Positions 7,672 to 16,163 of a stretch of 64,000 nucleotides of DNA are shown piece by piece. Numbering within the stretch: the stretch's first letter is position 1; each line of letters begins with the position of its first letter. The notes below the pieces were generated by a model that worked only from the letters and a program-made list of their open reading frames with translations, had not been told where the DNA came from and did not search any database. Both the position numbers and the translations under genes were made by a program. This stretch comes from Bacteroidota bacterium. Lineage in GTDB: Bacteria > Bacteroidota > Bacteroidia > B-17B0 > Aurantibacillaceae. The stretch spans positions 1 to 64,000 of the forward strand of contig JAFDXR010000016.1 of NCBI GenBank assembly GCA_018267825.1, read 5' to 3'.

Positions 7672-9315
7672 TTAAATAACCTGGATCAGTACAATATTCG
7701 ATTTGATTAACTTTCGGAATTCCTCCGGATTTTTCTGCTCTCTCGGAATATCAATTTTTAGTGACTCCTTTAAAAGCAACTCTTTGAAAAACCGGATTTT
7801 CATTCCGCTTGTAGCCCCTGCATCCTCATCCAAAATACCGATTAGTTCGCCATCATTTGTAAAAACGGGAGCTCCAACAGCTGCTTTTTTCGGTGGAGCA
7901 GCTATATCAAAGGTGGTTTTGAAATTCTCGAAGCATGCCGGCGATTTTAGAATCCCCCCGATCGTATCATAGAAATAGCGGTTTGTATGTTCGTCTTTTT
8001 CCATCTGGTAAATAGTGAGTGGAGACTCAAGCGCCAGTTTATCAGCTTTCAAATAAGAGAATGCAGGAGCCGCAAATGTATAGCCATTGGCGTTACTGAT
8101 TTTCAGAAGGGCAATATTATGAAGTATATCTTTGCCGACAAGGTCAGCAAAGAAAGAATGAATGGAATCATTGATGCTGGCATGCACAATAATTTTAAAG
8201 TTGTTTTTTAAAGCTTCCAGGTAGGTAAAAATATAGCCATCTTTACTGATCATGATTCCATTTTGTTGTGCCCGTAAACCATAGAGCGTACTCATGTAAA
8301 GGTGGCTGTGTAAATAGGCCATTCGGATTGTTTCCTGAAGTTTATTGGGGGAATATTGTTTTACAGCTACATTTTCAAACATCGCCATATTTCTGCCATC
8401 CACATGCAGTCCTATACTATGTTTATTCATTTTTGGAATCCGGATTATCTGCAGTAACTCCCTGTTGATATAAAAAAGACAGATGCTATCCTGAACAAGT
8501 ATCTTCATGTTATTCCAGCCGGCATATTTGAGTGCCGCGGTCTTTATGCCATTCGCGCCAAACTCTGCATGCCCGTTTGTGACAACAGAAGTATAAAAAC
8601 GTGTCCTGGATATCATAAAACTGCAATAGTTCAGTGAATCCTGGTAGTTAAACAGGATACCTTCCTTTTGATTGTTTTGAACATATTCCAAATTAATATT
8701 GGTTTCTATACTATACGTCCCGGAATCAATCGGGACTTTACAGAAGATTTGGTATGTTCTGGCAGAACGGTTAATAATCTGCATGCCTCCGGCCCGAATT
8801 CCTGCATTGACACTGTCTTTTTTTGCTATTGCCCATTGGCCGTCATCATACAGGAAATCGTCTTCCCAAACTTCAACGGTATCACCGGTTTCAGTGTATT
8901 CTTCATAATGCTTATTTTGTATTTTGCCATGAACAAAAACTGTTTTTTTAGCGATACGCCCATTTTTAGAATATTCAACGGCAATGCCATCCGGCAGACC
9001 GGTTTCATCATATTGTATTTGTTTTTTCGGGAGGCCGTCAGCATAATACCAGGTGCACACACCCGTATACTTATTAAGTACGTCTTCGTCGGGTTTGGCT
9101 GATAAAATGCCCCCTGTGAAATAGGCTTTATTTGTTTTGTAATAGTAGGAGCGGTAATAGCCCGCTGTATCTGAATTTACACGGTAGTAGAACGTATCCG
9201 TTTTCACCGGAAGATGCCCTTTTTCATCAAAATAGGTTATATTCCCGGTTTGTGCTCTGCAAAATGAAAGACCAAGGATTAACGTAATAAAGTACTGGAA
9301 TAAACGAGACGTCAT
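7672..9315 (-). CDS. Secreted MORN-repeat and degenerate trypsin-like protein
   Basis: A 547-residue exported protein with a signal peptide (residues 1-21, ending CRAQ). Residues ~60-150 hold MORN-type repeats similar to YwqK proteins (GVCTWYYADGLPKKQI, GIAVEYSKNGRIAKK). Residues ~170-330 look like a beta-sandwich of the LamG/DUF1080 sort. Residues ~345-520 resemble an HtrA/trypsin (S1C) domain: GIMISKDGYIFTYLEAL corresponds to the strand that normally carries the catalytic His, DILHNIALLKI to the Asp segment, and AAVGAPVFTNDGELIGI to the GNSGGP loop. In all three the catalytic residue is gone (Val480 replaces Ser), so it is predicted to be a pseudoprotease. The function is unknown. Confidence 0.75.
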   Translation of the reverse strand: MTSRLFQYFITLILGLSFCRAQTGNITYFDEKGHLPVKTDTFYYRVNSDTAGYYRSYYYKTNKAYFTGGILSAKPDEDVLNKYTGVCTWYYADGLPKKQIQYDETGLPDGIAVEYSKNGRIAKKTVFVHGKIQNKHYEEYTETGDTVEVWEDDFLYDDGQWAIAKKDSVNAGIRAGGMQIINRSARTYQIFCKVPIDSGTYSIETNINLEYVQNNQKEGILFNYQDSLNYCSFMISRTRFYTSVVTNGHAEFGANGIKTAALKYAGWNNMKILVQDSICLFYINRELLQIIRIPKMNKHSIGLHVDGRNMAMFENVAVKQYSPNKLQETIRMAYLHSHLYMSTLYGLRAQQNGIMISKDGYIFTYLEALKNNFKIIVHASINDSIHSFFADLVGKDILHNIALLKISNANGYTFAAPAFSYLKADKLALESPLTIYQMEKDEHTNRYFYDTIGGILKSPACFENFKTTFDIAAPPKKAAVGAPVFTNDGELIGILDEDAGATSGMKIRFFKELLLKESLKIDIPREQKNPEEFRKLIKSNIVLIQVI

Positions 9316-9362
9316 TATAAAAAAAGCGAAAATACGTATTTACCGCATAAAACAGGAAGAAA

Positions 9363-10187
9363 TTAATGAATCCCGCTGCTGATACTTTCCCGCTTCATCG
9401 GGTTGATCGTTAACACCGGGATATTACTCACATCAACAAGGCGCTGACTGGCTGTACCGCTGAACATTTCGCCTAAGGCCATATTTTTCTTATTCATCTG
9501 TACAATCAGATCGCAACCATTTTTATTGGCATATTCCACAATGTTTTCTACCACATTCTTCGATGGGATCGATTTATTGGTACAATTTACATTACGGTCT
9601 TTAATGAATTTTTTAACCTGATGCAGATAGGGTAAAAGCTCATTTTCGTATTTGGCATCATTTGGATCGAAGATGGAAACAATACGGATATCCGCGCCAT
9701 AGTATTTAGCTACCTGAACCACAGTTGCCACTTTCTCGCGCGATTCGGGGCTCAGGTCAAAAGGCATAACAATATTTTTGCAATCCGGTGAATACTGCGA
9801 CGATCTCACCGTAAGAACAGGGCAGGGAGAGTTTTTTATAAATTTGCTGGCAGGGCTGTTGCCCATGAAGCTTCTGAATTTCACATGAGGTTCAAGACCG
9901 GCAACGATCAGGGAGGCCCCGATCTTTTCGGCCATCTTATCTGTTTCTTCGAAAATGTCACCTTTTACCGTGATACAATCACAGTCCAGGCCACTTTCTT
10001 CCATGGTTTGCTGTCGGAGTTTCTCAAGTTCTTCTTTATTTTCATCGCTTGCTTTTTGCACAACATGCATCAGCAACAATTTCGACCTGGTGTATTTTCC
10101 AATATTGTAAGAGTTTTTCACGGCAAGCAGGGATTGCTTCGAAAAATCAATTGGAATTAATATAACACCGTTTTCTTTTATAGCCAT
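9363..10187 (-). CDS. Tandem universal stress protein (two UspA domains)
   Basis: A 274-residue cytoplasmic protein with two UspA domains in tandem, residues ~8-130 and ~140-265. The first begins ILIPIDFSKQSLLAVKNS and contains the nucleotide-binding-type signature GNSPASKFIKNSPCPVLTV. The second begins NIVMPFDLSPESREK and ends GTASQRLVDVSNIPVLTI. The glycine patterns resemble the ATP-binding class, but binding is not proven. It has its own predicted promoter (TACCTTTG on the minus strand at 10204-10211). Confidence 0.9.
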   Translation of the reverse strand: MAIKENGVILIPIDFSKQSLLAVKNSYNIGKYTRSKLLLMHVVQKASDENKEELEKLRQQTMEESGLDCDCITVKGDIFEETDKMAEKIGASLIVAGLEPHVKFRSFMGNSPASKFIKNSPCPVLTVRSSQYSPDCKNIVMPFDLSPESREKVATVVQVAKYYGADIRIVSIFDPNDAKYENELLPYLHQVKKFIKDRNVNCTNKSIPSKNVVENIVEYANKNGCDLIVQMNKKNMALGEMFSGTASQRLVDVSNIPVLTINPMKRESISSGIH

Positions 10188-10203
10188 GAGATGAATTTTG
10201 GAA

Positions 10204-10211
10204 CAAAGGTA
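10204..10211 (-). promoter_or_regulatory. -7 promoter element (TACCTTTG) of the usp gene
   Basis: The minus strand reads TACCTTTG, a TAnnTTTG match 17 bp before the ATG at 10187. A -33 element is not evident. Confidence 0.5.
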
Positions 10212-10290
10212 CTTGTTTTTACACGGGAAACCCCGAAACTTATTGAATTAATCTTTTAAATTATTCAATTAAACGTGTTGAAAAGTAGAT

Positions 10291-11106
10291 TCATCGTAAA
10301 ATGGCTCCGATAATCCCTCCCGAACCCCTGCTATGGCAACCGTGGCTGTGACCACCGAGCAGCAATGAAACCCAGTCAAAGTTGCGAAAATCGCTGCGGT
10401 CTACATCAAACATGAAATCAATCCCTGCCTTAGCGGTAAACATACCATATGGCAAATCCATCCGGCTGGCCACCATGTTATTAATTTCCATGTGGGCCGT
10501 ATGTATATCAACAATTTTAGCACGGTTCAATGCTGTATAGCCAAAACCAAAGTCAAGTTTTACATTTGGGCCAAGCGAAACCATAAAACCACCGGCTGCT
10601 CCATAACTGAATGGAGAACTGGAATAAAACGGCTGAGAAACAGAATGTTTATTATCGTTGGATACATAACTGAGATCGCTCGAAAAATGAGAGTATCCGG
10701 CAAATAAGTCGATATACGGTATCAAAGCGCGTTTATATGAGCCTGATAAGCGCATCCGTGTATCTAATCCTAACAATGTGTTTTGCAATTTGAGGGTGCC
10801 TGGACCATAGCTCGCAGGATCGATGATCACATTTTTGAAACTTCTGCCAGAGAGTCCGGACAAATAAAAGTCGCCACCAATTCTTATTTCCATGTGGTTT
10901 CTGCTTCGTTTCCGGCCTATATAAAAGGGTTCGCTCATAACACCGATACCGCCTCCGCCACTTTGTGAAATTGTTGAAATGGGTGCCATTCCATATAAAT
11001 CAAATGATGCCTGGGCCTGGCTATCGCAGGAATAAATAATAAAGAAGGAGAGAAACAATAATGCTGAAAAAATGCCCGAACGATATGATACCGTAAGAAT
11101 ACGCAT
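10291..11106 (-). CDS. Predicted outer-membrane beta-barrel protein
   Basis: A 271-residue exported protein of unknown function. The N-terminus is a signal peptide (residues 1-33). A cysteine in IIYSC would allow lipoprotein processing, but the downstream AQAS fits ordinary signal peptidase better. The mature part alternates polar and hydrophobic residues with many aromatic ends (for example FYLSGLSG, LIPYIDLFAGYSHF, LDFGFGYTAL), as in small outer-membrane barrels. The C-terminus is unusual, rich in Gly, His and Ser (LLGGHSHGCHSRGSGG), and might bind metal, though this is speculation. It stands alone on the minus strand. Confidence 0.65.
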   Translation of the reverse strand: MRILTVSYRSGIFSALLFLSFFIIYSCDSQAQASFDLYGMAPISTISQSGGGGIGVMSEPFYIGRKRSRNHMEIRIGGDFYLSGLSGRSFKNVIIDPASYGPGTLKLQNTLLGLDTRMRLSGSYKRALIPYIDLFAGYSHFSSDLSYVSNDNKHSVSQPFYSSSPFSYGAAGGFMVSLGPNVKLDFGFGYTALNRAKIVDIHTAHMEINNMVASRMDLPYGMFTAKAGIDFMFDVDRSDFRNFDWVSLLLGGHSHGCHSRGSGGIIGAILR

Positions 11107-11254
11107 GCCTGTTTATTTAATACAATAGTATAACAAAAAATCAGAGGCTTTCTGAGTATCATGTTAAAATAACTCAAAAAAAATTATGGAAATGAGAAGG
11201 TTCGGGTGTCTTAGTTGAAAATTCCCCGCGATTTAACCTTTAAAAATAAATACG

Positions 11255-13213
11255 ATGCTAAGATTACACATGCTATGTTTGCTTCTGGCCGCGTTGCCTG
11301 GGGCTGCCTTCATTAAGCCTCCACATCCGCAGGCGTTATGCTCACTTTCGGGAAGGCTCACAGACTCGGTAACAGCCGAACCCATTCCGTTTGCTAATGT
11401 TTTTCTGTTTCAGAACCAAACTCAAATAGCGAATGCAACCACGGATATGGATGGTGAGTATTGTTTCAAAAACATTCCGGATGGAACATACAATATAAAA
11501 GTCACCTATGTGGGTTATGTTCCTAAAGAAATAAAAAAAGTAACTGTAAAAGCGGGAGTAAAAGCCCGGCAGAATATATCTATATCAACAGATAAAGGTG
11601 TCAGGCTTGATGAAGTTGTCATTGTAGAATATGCACAACCAAAGATCGATGCTGATACCAAATCGGGATCGGTGGTTACCAGGCAGGAATACCAGTCTAT
11701 GCAGGTGAAAAGTATCAATAGTGTAGCCTCCCATCAACAAGCGGTAATACGCGGTGGTCGCATTACACCCGGAGTGGTATTCATCGATGGAGAGAAATAT
11801 AACACCGAAGAATACAGCCGCATGAATGACAATGAATTTAAATCAGCCAAACGCGATCCATTGTCTACTTTCAGTATCGACGTTGATAAGGCCTCTTACA
11901 GCAATGTGAGACGTTATATTACCCAGGGAATCCTGCCACCGGCCGATGCGGTGAGGGTAGAGGAGATGATCAATTATTTCAGTTACCGCTATGAGGCGCC
12001 AAAGGGTAATGTGCCTTTCTCCATTCACACCGAGTATACAGAGTGTCCGTGGAATCCTAAGCATACCATGGTTCATATCGGGCTGCAGGGTAAACAGGTA
12101 AATCTCGAAAACATGCCGGCCAATAATCTTGTGTTTCTGCTCGATGTTTCCGGCTCCATGGATGAACCGAACAAACTTCCCTTGCTTAAATCCGGATTAC
12201 GCTTATTGGTTGAGCAAATGCGCCCACAGGATAAAGTAGCGATCGTTGTATATGCCGGAGCAGCCGGACTTGTTCTCCCATCGACTCCGGGCACCAAAAA
12301 AGAAAAAATACTGGATGCCCTGGATCAATTGCAGGCCGGGGGTTCTACGGCAGGTGGCGAGGGTATATTACTGGCTTACAAAACAGCCCGCGACAATTTC
12401 GATGCAAAGGCTAACAATCGTGTTATTCTGGCTACAGACGGCGATTTTAATGTAGGTGTCAGCAGTGATGGAGACCTGACCAGATTGATTGAAGAAAAAC
12501 GAAAAGAGGGTGTTTACCTGACAGTTCTTGGTTTTGGTATGGGGAACTATAAAGATTCAAAAATGGAACAACTGGCCGATAAAGGAAACGGGAACTACGC
12601 ATATATCGATAATATACTGGAGGCCAAAAAGGTTCTGGTGAAAGAGATGGGGGGCACACTTCTGACAATAGCCAAAGATGTAAAACTTCAGATCGAATTT
12701 AACCCGGCTAAGGTTAAAGGCTATCGCCTTGTAGGTTATGAAAACAGGATGCTGGCCAATGAAGATTTTAACGACGATAAAAAAGATGCCGGTGAACTGG
12801 GCTCAGGACATACTGTTACAGCTATTTATGAATTGATTCCGGCGGGTTCCAATGAAAACATCGCTTCAATAGATTCCCTGAAATACCAGCAGGTTTCTAC
12901 GGGTGCATTGCCTTTGAGCGAAGAAGTGATGACCATTAAATTCAGGTATAAGGAACCACAGGATACAAGTTCCAGATTGTTATCGCAGGTTGTTCTCGAT
13001 AAAAAAATCCCGTTTACGGAAGCTTCTGAAAACTGCCGATTCTCCAGTTCTGTTGCCGAATTCGGTATGGTACTCAGGGATTCGAAGTTTAAGGGGAAAG
13101 CAAATTATGCCAGTGTACTGGCACTTGCCCGCGATTCAAAGGGCAAAGACGACGAGGGTTATCGTTCTGAATTTATCCGGCTTGTTGAGATGGCAGAATT
13201 GATTAAGCATTAA
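11255..13213 (+). CDS. YfbK-like von Willebrand factor A protein with carboxypeptidase-regulatory domain
   Basis: A 652-residue exported protein. After a signal peptide (1-~25) comes a carboxypeptidase-regulatory-like beta-sandwich (~30-115, SGRLTDSVTAEPIPFANVFLF). A short piece follows that resembles the start of a TonB-receptor plug (LDEVVIVEY, then AVIRGGR and VVFIDGE). The YfbK N-terminal region begins at ~205 (DPLSTFSIDVDKASYSNVR). The vWA domain spans ~285-460 with a complete MIDAS motif DVSGSMD near residue 297. The rest matches the DUF3520 C-terminal module. vWA domains bind metal-dependent protein partners; none is known here. Convergent with the NmrA-like gene across a strong bidirectional terminator. 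Confidence 0.88.
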   Translation: MLRLHMLCLLLAALPGAAFIKPPHPQALCSLSGRLTDSVTAEPIPFANVFLFQNQTQIANATTDMDGEYCFKNIPDGTYNIKVTYVGYVPKEIKKVTVKAGVKARQNISISTDKGVRLDEVVIVEYAQPKIDADTKSGSVVTRQEYQSMQVKSINSVASHQQAVIRGGRITPGVVFIDGEKYNTEEYSRMNDNEFKSAKRDPLSTFSIDVDKASYSNVRRYITQGILPPADAVRVEEMINYFSYRYEAPKGNVPFSIHTEYTECPWNPKHTMVHIGLQGKQVNLENMPANNLVFLLDVSGSMDEPNKLPLLKSGLRLLVEQMRPQDKVAIVVYAGAAGLVLPSTPGTKKEKILDALDQLQAGGSTAGGEGILLAYKTARDNFDAKANNRVILATDGDFNVGVSSDGDLTRLIEEKRKEGVYLTVLGFGMGNYKDSKMEQLADKGNGNYAYIDNILEAKKVLVKEMGGTLLTIAKDVKLQIEFNPAKVKGYRLVGYENRMLANEDFNDDKKDAGELGSGHTVTAIYELIPAGSNENIASIDSLKYQQVSTGALPLSEEVMTIKFRYKEPQDTSSRLLSQVVLDKKIPFTEASENCRFSSSVAEFGMVLRDSKFKGKANYASVLALARDSKGKDDEGYRSEFIRLVEMAELIKH

Positions 13214-13216
13214 ATT

Positions 13217-13246
13217 AAAAAGGAGGAGTAGATACTCCTCCTTTTA
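13217..13246. terminator. Bidirectional rho-independent terminator
   Basis: The inverted repeat AAAAGGAGGAGTA (13218-13230) and TACTCCTCCTTTT (13233-13245) forms a strong hairpin with A- and T-runs on both sides. It lies between the convergent vWA and NmrA-like genes and can serve both. Confidence 0.88.
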
Positions 13247-13252
13247 GTTTGT

Positions 13253-14143
13253 CTAAGATTGAGAATAAACAGCAGCAAATGTTTTGGCGAAGTCTTCAAA
13301 CTTTGTTTTTCCAAATGATGAAGGCTTGTGTTCATAATAATCTTTGGCCATATTGCCGCTTCGCAGCGCGGCTCCCATTTCAGTGTAGTTGCCGGCGATC
13401 TCTGCGGGCAAGCCTGCCTGCTCCATAGCTGCTTTGGTGTCTTCGTCTTTAAAGTCGACCCATGGCAGTTCTGGTTTTCCGATAGCCTTGCCAAGGATTT
13501 CGGCAATCTCGGTCGTGGTTTTTTCATCGCTGGCGATATAACGTACACTTTTGCCGGTGAACGATAAATTCAATAACTCCTCAGCTGCAGCATCTGCAAT
13601 ATCGTCAGGTGCAGCAACGACAACAGAAGTGCCATTCCCATAATTCCCGCCGATAATCCCCATATTTTTAATCATGGAAATATTCCCCAGAAAATTATAA
13701 TAGAAGAAACCAGGGCGCAGGTGTTTCACATGAACGCCTTCCAGTTGATTAAGAGCTGCTTCCACATGGTAAAGCCCGCTTACGGGGCCGCAACCATCGG
13801 GCATGTGGGCTCCAATGCTGCTCAGGTTTACAACATAGCGTATGTTATTTGCTTTAATCGCTTCAGCATAGTTTTTACCAATACCTGCAATGTATTGCTT
13901 CCAGTTACCAGCACCAAAGTGGGGCGGTACCATGGTATAAACGGCATCTGCTCCCTGGAATGCCTTGTTCAGGAAATCCTGGTTTTCGACGGAGCCTATC
14001 CATGCTTTAGCACCGAGAGCTTCTATTTCAGATGTTTTGGAATGGTTACTGCTGATAACACCAACTTCGTGTCCGGCGGATTTCAATTTTTTGATCAATG
14101 GCAGACTGATGTGCCCGGTTGATCCTGTAATGATGTATTTCAT
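13253..14143 (-). CDS. NmrA-like NAD(P)-binding oxidoreductase
   Basis: A 296-residue atypical SDR of the NmrA/QOR2 group. The N-terminus MKYIITGSTGHISLPLI is the Rossmann segment; the usual GATGxxG is altered to GSTGHIS, so the third glycine is a serine. Family relatives reduce quinones or act as redox sensors; the substrate here is unknown. It diverges from an HxlR regulator, with an 81-bp space carrying promoters for both and an inverted repeat. That arrangement is common for HxlR-controlled quinone or electrophile reductases. Confidence 0.85.
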   Translation of the reverse strand: MKYIITGSTGHISLPLIKKLKSAGHEVGVISSNHSKTSEIEALGAKAWIGSVENQDFLNKAFQGADAVYTMVPPHFGAGNWKQYIAGIGKNYAEAIKANNIRYVVNLSSIGAHMPDGCGPVSGLYHVEAALNQLEGVHVKHLRPGFFYYNFLGNISMIKNMGIIGGNYGNGTSVVVAAPDDIADAAAEELLNLSFTGKSVRYIASDEKTTTEIAEILGKAIGKPELPWVDFKDEDTKAAMEQAGLPAEIAGNYTEMGAALRSGNMAKDYYEHKPSSFGKTKFEDFAKTFAAVYSQS

Positions 14144-14170
14144 GTTTTTGTATTTTGTTGTTTACAGGAA

Positions 14171-14178
14171 CAAAGGTA
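14171..14178 (-). promoter_or_regulatory. -7 promoter element (TACCTTTG) of the NmrA-like gene
   Basis: Minus-strand TACCTTTG matches TAnnTTTG, 28 bp before the ATG at 14143. It overlaps by 2 bp the plus-strand -7 element of the divergent HxlR gene. Confidence 0.55.
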
Positions 14179-14184
14179 TATTTG
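14177..14184 (+). promoter_or_regulatory. -7 promoter element (TATATTTG) of the HxlR gene
   Basis: TATATTTG at 14177-14184 matches TAnnTTTG; a second match, TACTTTTG, lies at 14189-14196. Either could serve the ATG at 14225. Both touch the inverted repeat at 14184-14205. Confidence 0.5.
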
Positions 14185-14205
14185 TACTTACTTTTGTACA
14201 AGTAC
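14184..14205. promoter_or_regulatory. Putative HxlR operator
   Basis: GTACTT (14184-14189) and AAGTAC (14200-14205) form an inverted repeat with a 10-bp spacer. The 8-mer GTACTTAC also occurs twice as a direct repeat (14184-14191 and 14202-14209). The site overlaps the promoter elements of both divergent genes. Confidence 0.55.
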
Positions 14206-14224
14206 TTACCCTAAAGTATGTATC

Positions 14225-14593
14225 ATGACACGCATTAAAGAAAGCTCAACAAACCAGGCCAATAAAAAGGAAATTATGTTTACCTGCCCGGTAACCTTTA
14301 CCCTTGATAAAATAGGCGGGCGCTGGAAACCGATCATTATCTACAATCTGCTTTCCGGAACAAAGCGTTACGGCGAGCTTAAAAAGGCAATCCCGCATAT
14401 AACAGAGAAAATGCTGATTCAGCATCTTAAAGAGCTGGAAGCCGATAACCTGGTAAAGCGGAAGGCGCTTCCCGTGGTACCACCACATGTGGAATATAGT
14501 CTCACCAGGGCAGGTGAGGAGTTAAACCCGGTGCTCGCTGCCATGGTAGGGTGGGCGAATAAAAACGGAAAGCCTGTAAAATCACTGAAATGA
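14225..14593 (+). CDS. HxlR family winged-helix regulator
   Basis: A 122-residue MarR-like DNA-binding protein. The HxlR pattern is complete: CPVTFTLDKIGGRWKPIII (residues ~19-37) with the redox-type cysteine near the N-terminus, KRYGELKKAIPHITEKML for the recognition helix, and VVPPHVEYSLTRAGEEL for the wing. HxlR proteins often sense electrophiles or quinones through that cysteine. It is divergent from the NmrA-like gene, its probable target. It ends at a strong terminator. Confidence 0.93.
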   Translation: MTRIKESSTNQANKKEIMFTCPVTFTLDKIGGRWKPIIIYNLLSGTKRYGELKKAIPHITEKMLIQHLKELEADNLVKRKALPVVPPHVEYSLTRAGEELNPVLAAMVGWANKNGKPVKSLK

Positions 14594-14601
14594 AAGTCAA
14601 T

Positions 14602-14632
14602 AAAAAAGCCCCGGTGATGCCGGGGCTTTTTT
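14602..14632. terminator. Bidirectional rho-independent terminator
   Basis: GCCCCGG (14608-14614) and CCGGGGC (14620-14626) form a GC-rich stem with loop TGATG, flanked by six A and six T. It lies between the convergent HxlR and DUF4412-like genes. Confidence 0.92.
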
Positions 14633-14649
14633 GTGTATGGCAGCAAGGC

Positions 14650-15333
14650 TTATTTACCGCCTTTGCCCATAGCTTTTAATTCTTCCATGGTCATCATTTT
14701 ATAACCATCGGTTGAAAGCACGAATTTAGAATCGGAAACCGGATCAGTTGAAACCTCTTTGGCAACCACATTGATTTTTAAGCCATTCTGGTTCATCGAA
14801 TATTCAAAAGGCATTCCTTTTAAACCTTTGTAAAGGCTGCCTCCACGGCCGGCACCTTGTTTATTCGGGTTGTCAAATTTTTCGCAATACCATACATCCA
14901 CTTTTTCTTCTTTTTTGTCTTTACCAACATACGTCGTCACGATGGCTTTTTTACATTCGTAACCGGCGATGGTTTTGGTTTCTGTCGTGTATTCAATTTT
15001 TGGTTCTTTCTCTTTGTCTTTATTGGCAGCAGCTTCTTTTTCCATTTCTTCTTTGGTTTGTTTCACTGCAAATTTATTTCCCATCTGGTCCATCAGCATC
15101 AGCATGCCTTTATCATCCATAACGGTCTGCATAGAGTACATCATGGAGTTAACTTCGGTCATGGATTTACCATCTTTAAAATAAACTTTGGTTTCCATTT
15201 CACCCATTGCAGCCTGCTCAGGAGGAAGGCCTTCGATCTTGGTATCGTAAATAACGTAGCCCTCTTTGGTCTGAGCTGTGAGAGATAAAGCAGCAATTGT
15301 AACGGCTGCAACTGTAGTAAATAGTTTTTTCAT
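14650..15333 (-). CDS. Secreted DUF4412/GLPGLI-like protein
   Basis: A 227-residue exported protein with a clean signal peptide (MKKLFTTVAAVTIAALSLTAQ). The mature part follows the DUF4412/GLPGLI plan: an opening strand (YVIYDTKIEG), KVYFKDGKSMTEV, a lysine/glutamate-rich insert, TKTIAGYECKKAIVT, and KGLKGMPFEYSMNQNGLKI. These proteins are thought to be periplasmic or outer-membrane beta-rich proteins; no activity is known. The next gene upstream on the same strand is a shorter relative with the same plan (IIAGYKCKKV, RGIKGMLMDYRL), indicating an old duplication. Confidence 0.75.
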   Translation of the reverse strand: MKKLFTTVAAVTIAALSLTAQTKEGYVIYDTKIEGLPPEQAAMGEMETKVYFKDGKSMTEVNSMMYSMQTVMDDKGMLMLMDQMGNKFAVKQTKEEMEKEAAANKDKEKEPKIEYTTETKTIAGYECKKAIVTTYVGKDKKEEKVDVWYCEKFDNPNKQGAGRGGSLYKGLKGMPFEYSMNQNGLKINVVAKEVSTDPVSDSKFVLSTDGYKMMTMEELKAMGKGGK

Positions 15334-15425
15334 TGCTTGTTTTTTATAAGGTTGGATTTAAAATTCAATCGGTGTGCCAAATTATGCTTTTTGACGGAAT
15401 CAATTCGCAAAAAAATGCTAAAATC

Positions 15426-16109
15426 TTATTTGAGAATATCCACAAAGATTTTTTCCATTTCCTCGCGCGTTACTATTTTATAAAACGCCGGAATATCGAA
15501 TGTTGTTTCGGGAACTTCTTCTTTTTTTACAGAAGTTGCTGTAAAATGCATTTCTATGCCGAGTTTTTTAAGCCGGTAATCCATCAGCATACCCTTAATG
15601 CCACGGTAAGGGCTCAGGTAGTTAATACTGTCGCAATCGATTTCATCGGTATAATACACGTCAAATGAAATGGAAGGATTGTTGACCATGGTAGCCACAA
15701 CCTTTTTGCATTTATAACCGGCTATAATCTTTGTGTCTTTAGACGGTTCAAAGGTCATTTTATAATCTTTGTCTTCATCCTGCAGGTCTTTTTCGGTTTC
15801 TATACAGGCATTCTTAATGTCCATGAATTTCACCATCTGTGACAGTGTTTTCTTCTGAGGATCACTGATAAATGTTGTATTGAACATACCCATCGTGCTC
15901 ATTTCGATCATAAGGCGACCGCCTTTGAATTTCATGGTTGCAGAGCTTGGGGCAAGACCAGCCAATGGGTGATTTTCATCGACAACATTGGTTGAGTATT
16001 CGATAACCCCCTCCGAGATTTCATTTTCCTTTTTGCCCGGCGAACAGGACACTAAGGAAATTCCTAAAAGGATCGAGAACGAGTGGAGTATTAGTTTGTT
16101 AAATTTCAA
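15426..16109 (-). CDS. Lipoprotein, DUF4412/GLPGLI-like paralogue
   Basis: A 227-residue predicted lipoprotein. The best start is the TTG at 16109, which gives MKFNKLILHS and a hydrophobic stretch ending LVSC, a typical lipobox. The frame is open to another TTG at 16145, and no ATG lies upstream in frame. The mature part resembles the downstream gene product: EYSTNVVDENHP, ATMKFKGGRLMIEM, KIIAGYKCKKVVATM, RGIKGMLMDYRLKKLGIEM. A -7 promoter element overlaps the end of speA, so it can be transcribed separately. The function is unknown. Confidence 0.7.
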   Translation of the reverse strand: MKFNKLILHSFSILLGISLVSCSPGKKENEISEGVIEYSTNVVDENHPLAGLAPSSATMKFKGGRLMIEMSTMGMFNTTFISDPQKKTLSQMVKFMDIKNACIETEKDLQDEDKDYKMTFEPSKDTKIIAGYKCKKVVATMVNNPSISFDVYYTDEIDCDSINYLSPYRGIKGMLMDYRLKKLGIEMHFTATSVKKEEVPETTFDIPAFYKIVTREEMEKIFVDILK

Positions 16110-16155
16110 GTAGTTGAAAAAAAGAGGAAAGATACTAAAATGCAATTGGTATTTG

Positions 16156-16163
16156 CAAATTTA
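16156..16163 (-). promoter_or_regulatory. -7 promoter element (TAAATTTG) of the lipoprotein gene
   Basis: Minus-strand TAAATTTG matches TAnnTTTG and overlaps the stop codon of speA. A transcript starting near 16150 would leave about 40 nt before the TTG at 16109. Confidence 0.45.

Noticed and set aside
10242-10269. Inverted repeat ATTGAAT-N14-ATTCAAT
   Set aside because: Arms are short and AT-rich with no T-run and lie downstream of a gene, so chance is sufficient.
13217-13246. GGAGGAG as a Shine-Dalgarno site
   Set aside because: The sequence lies inside a perfect hairpin between two convergent stop codons and has no start codon behind it, so it is part of a terminator.
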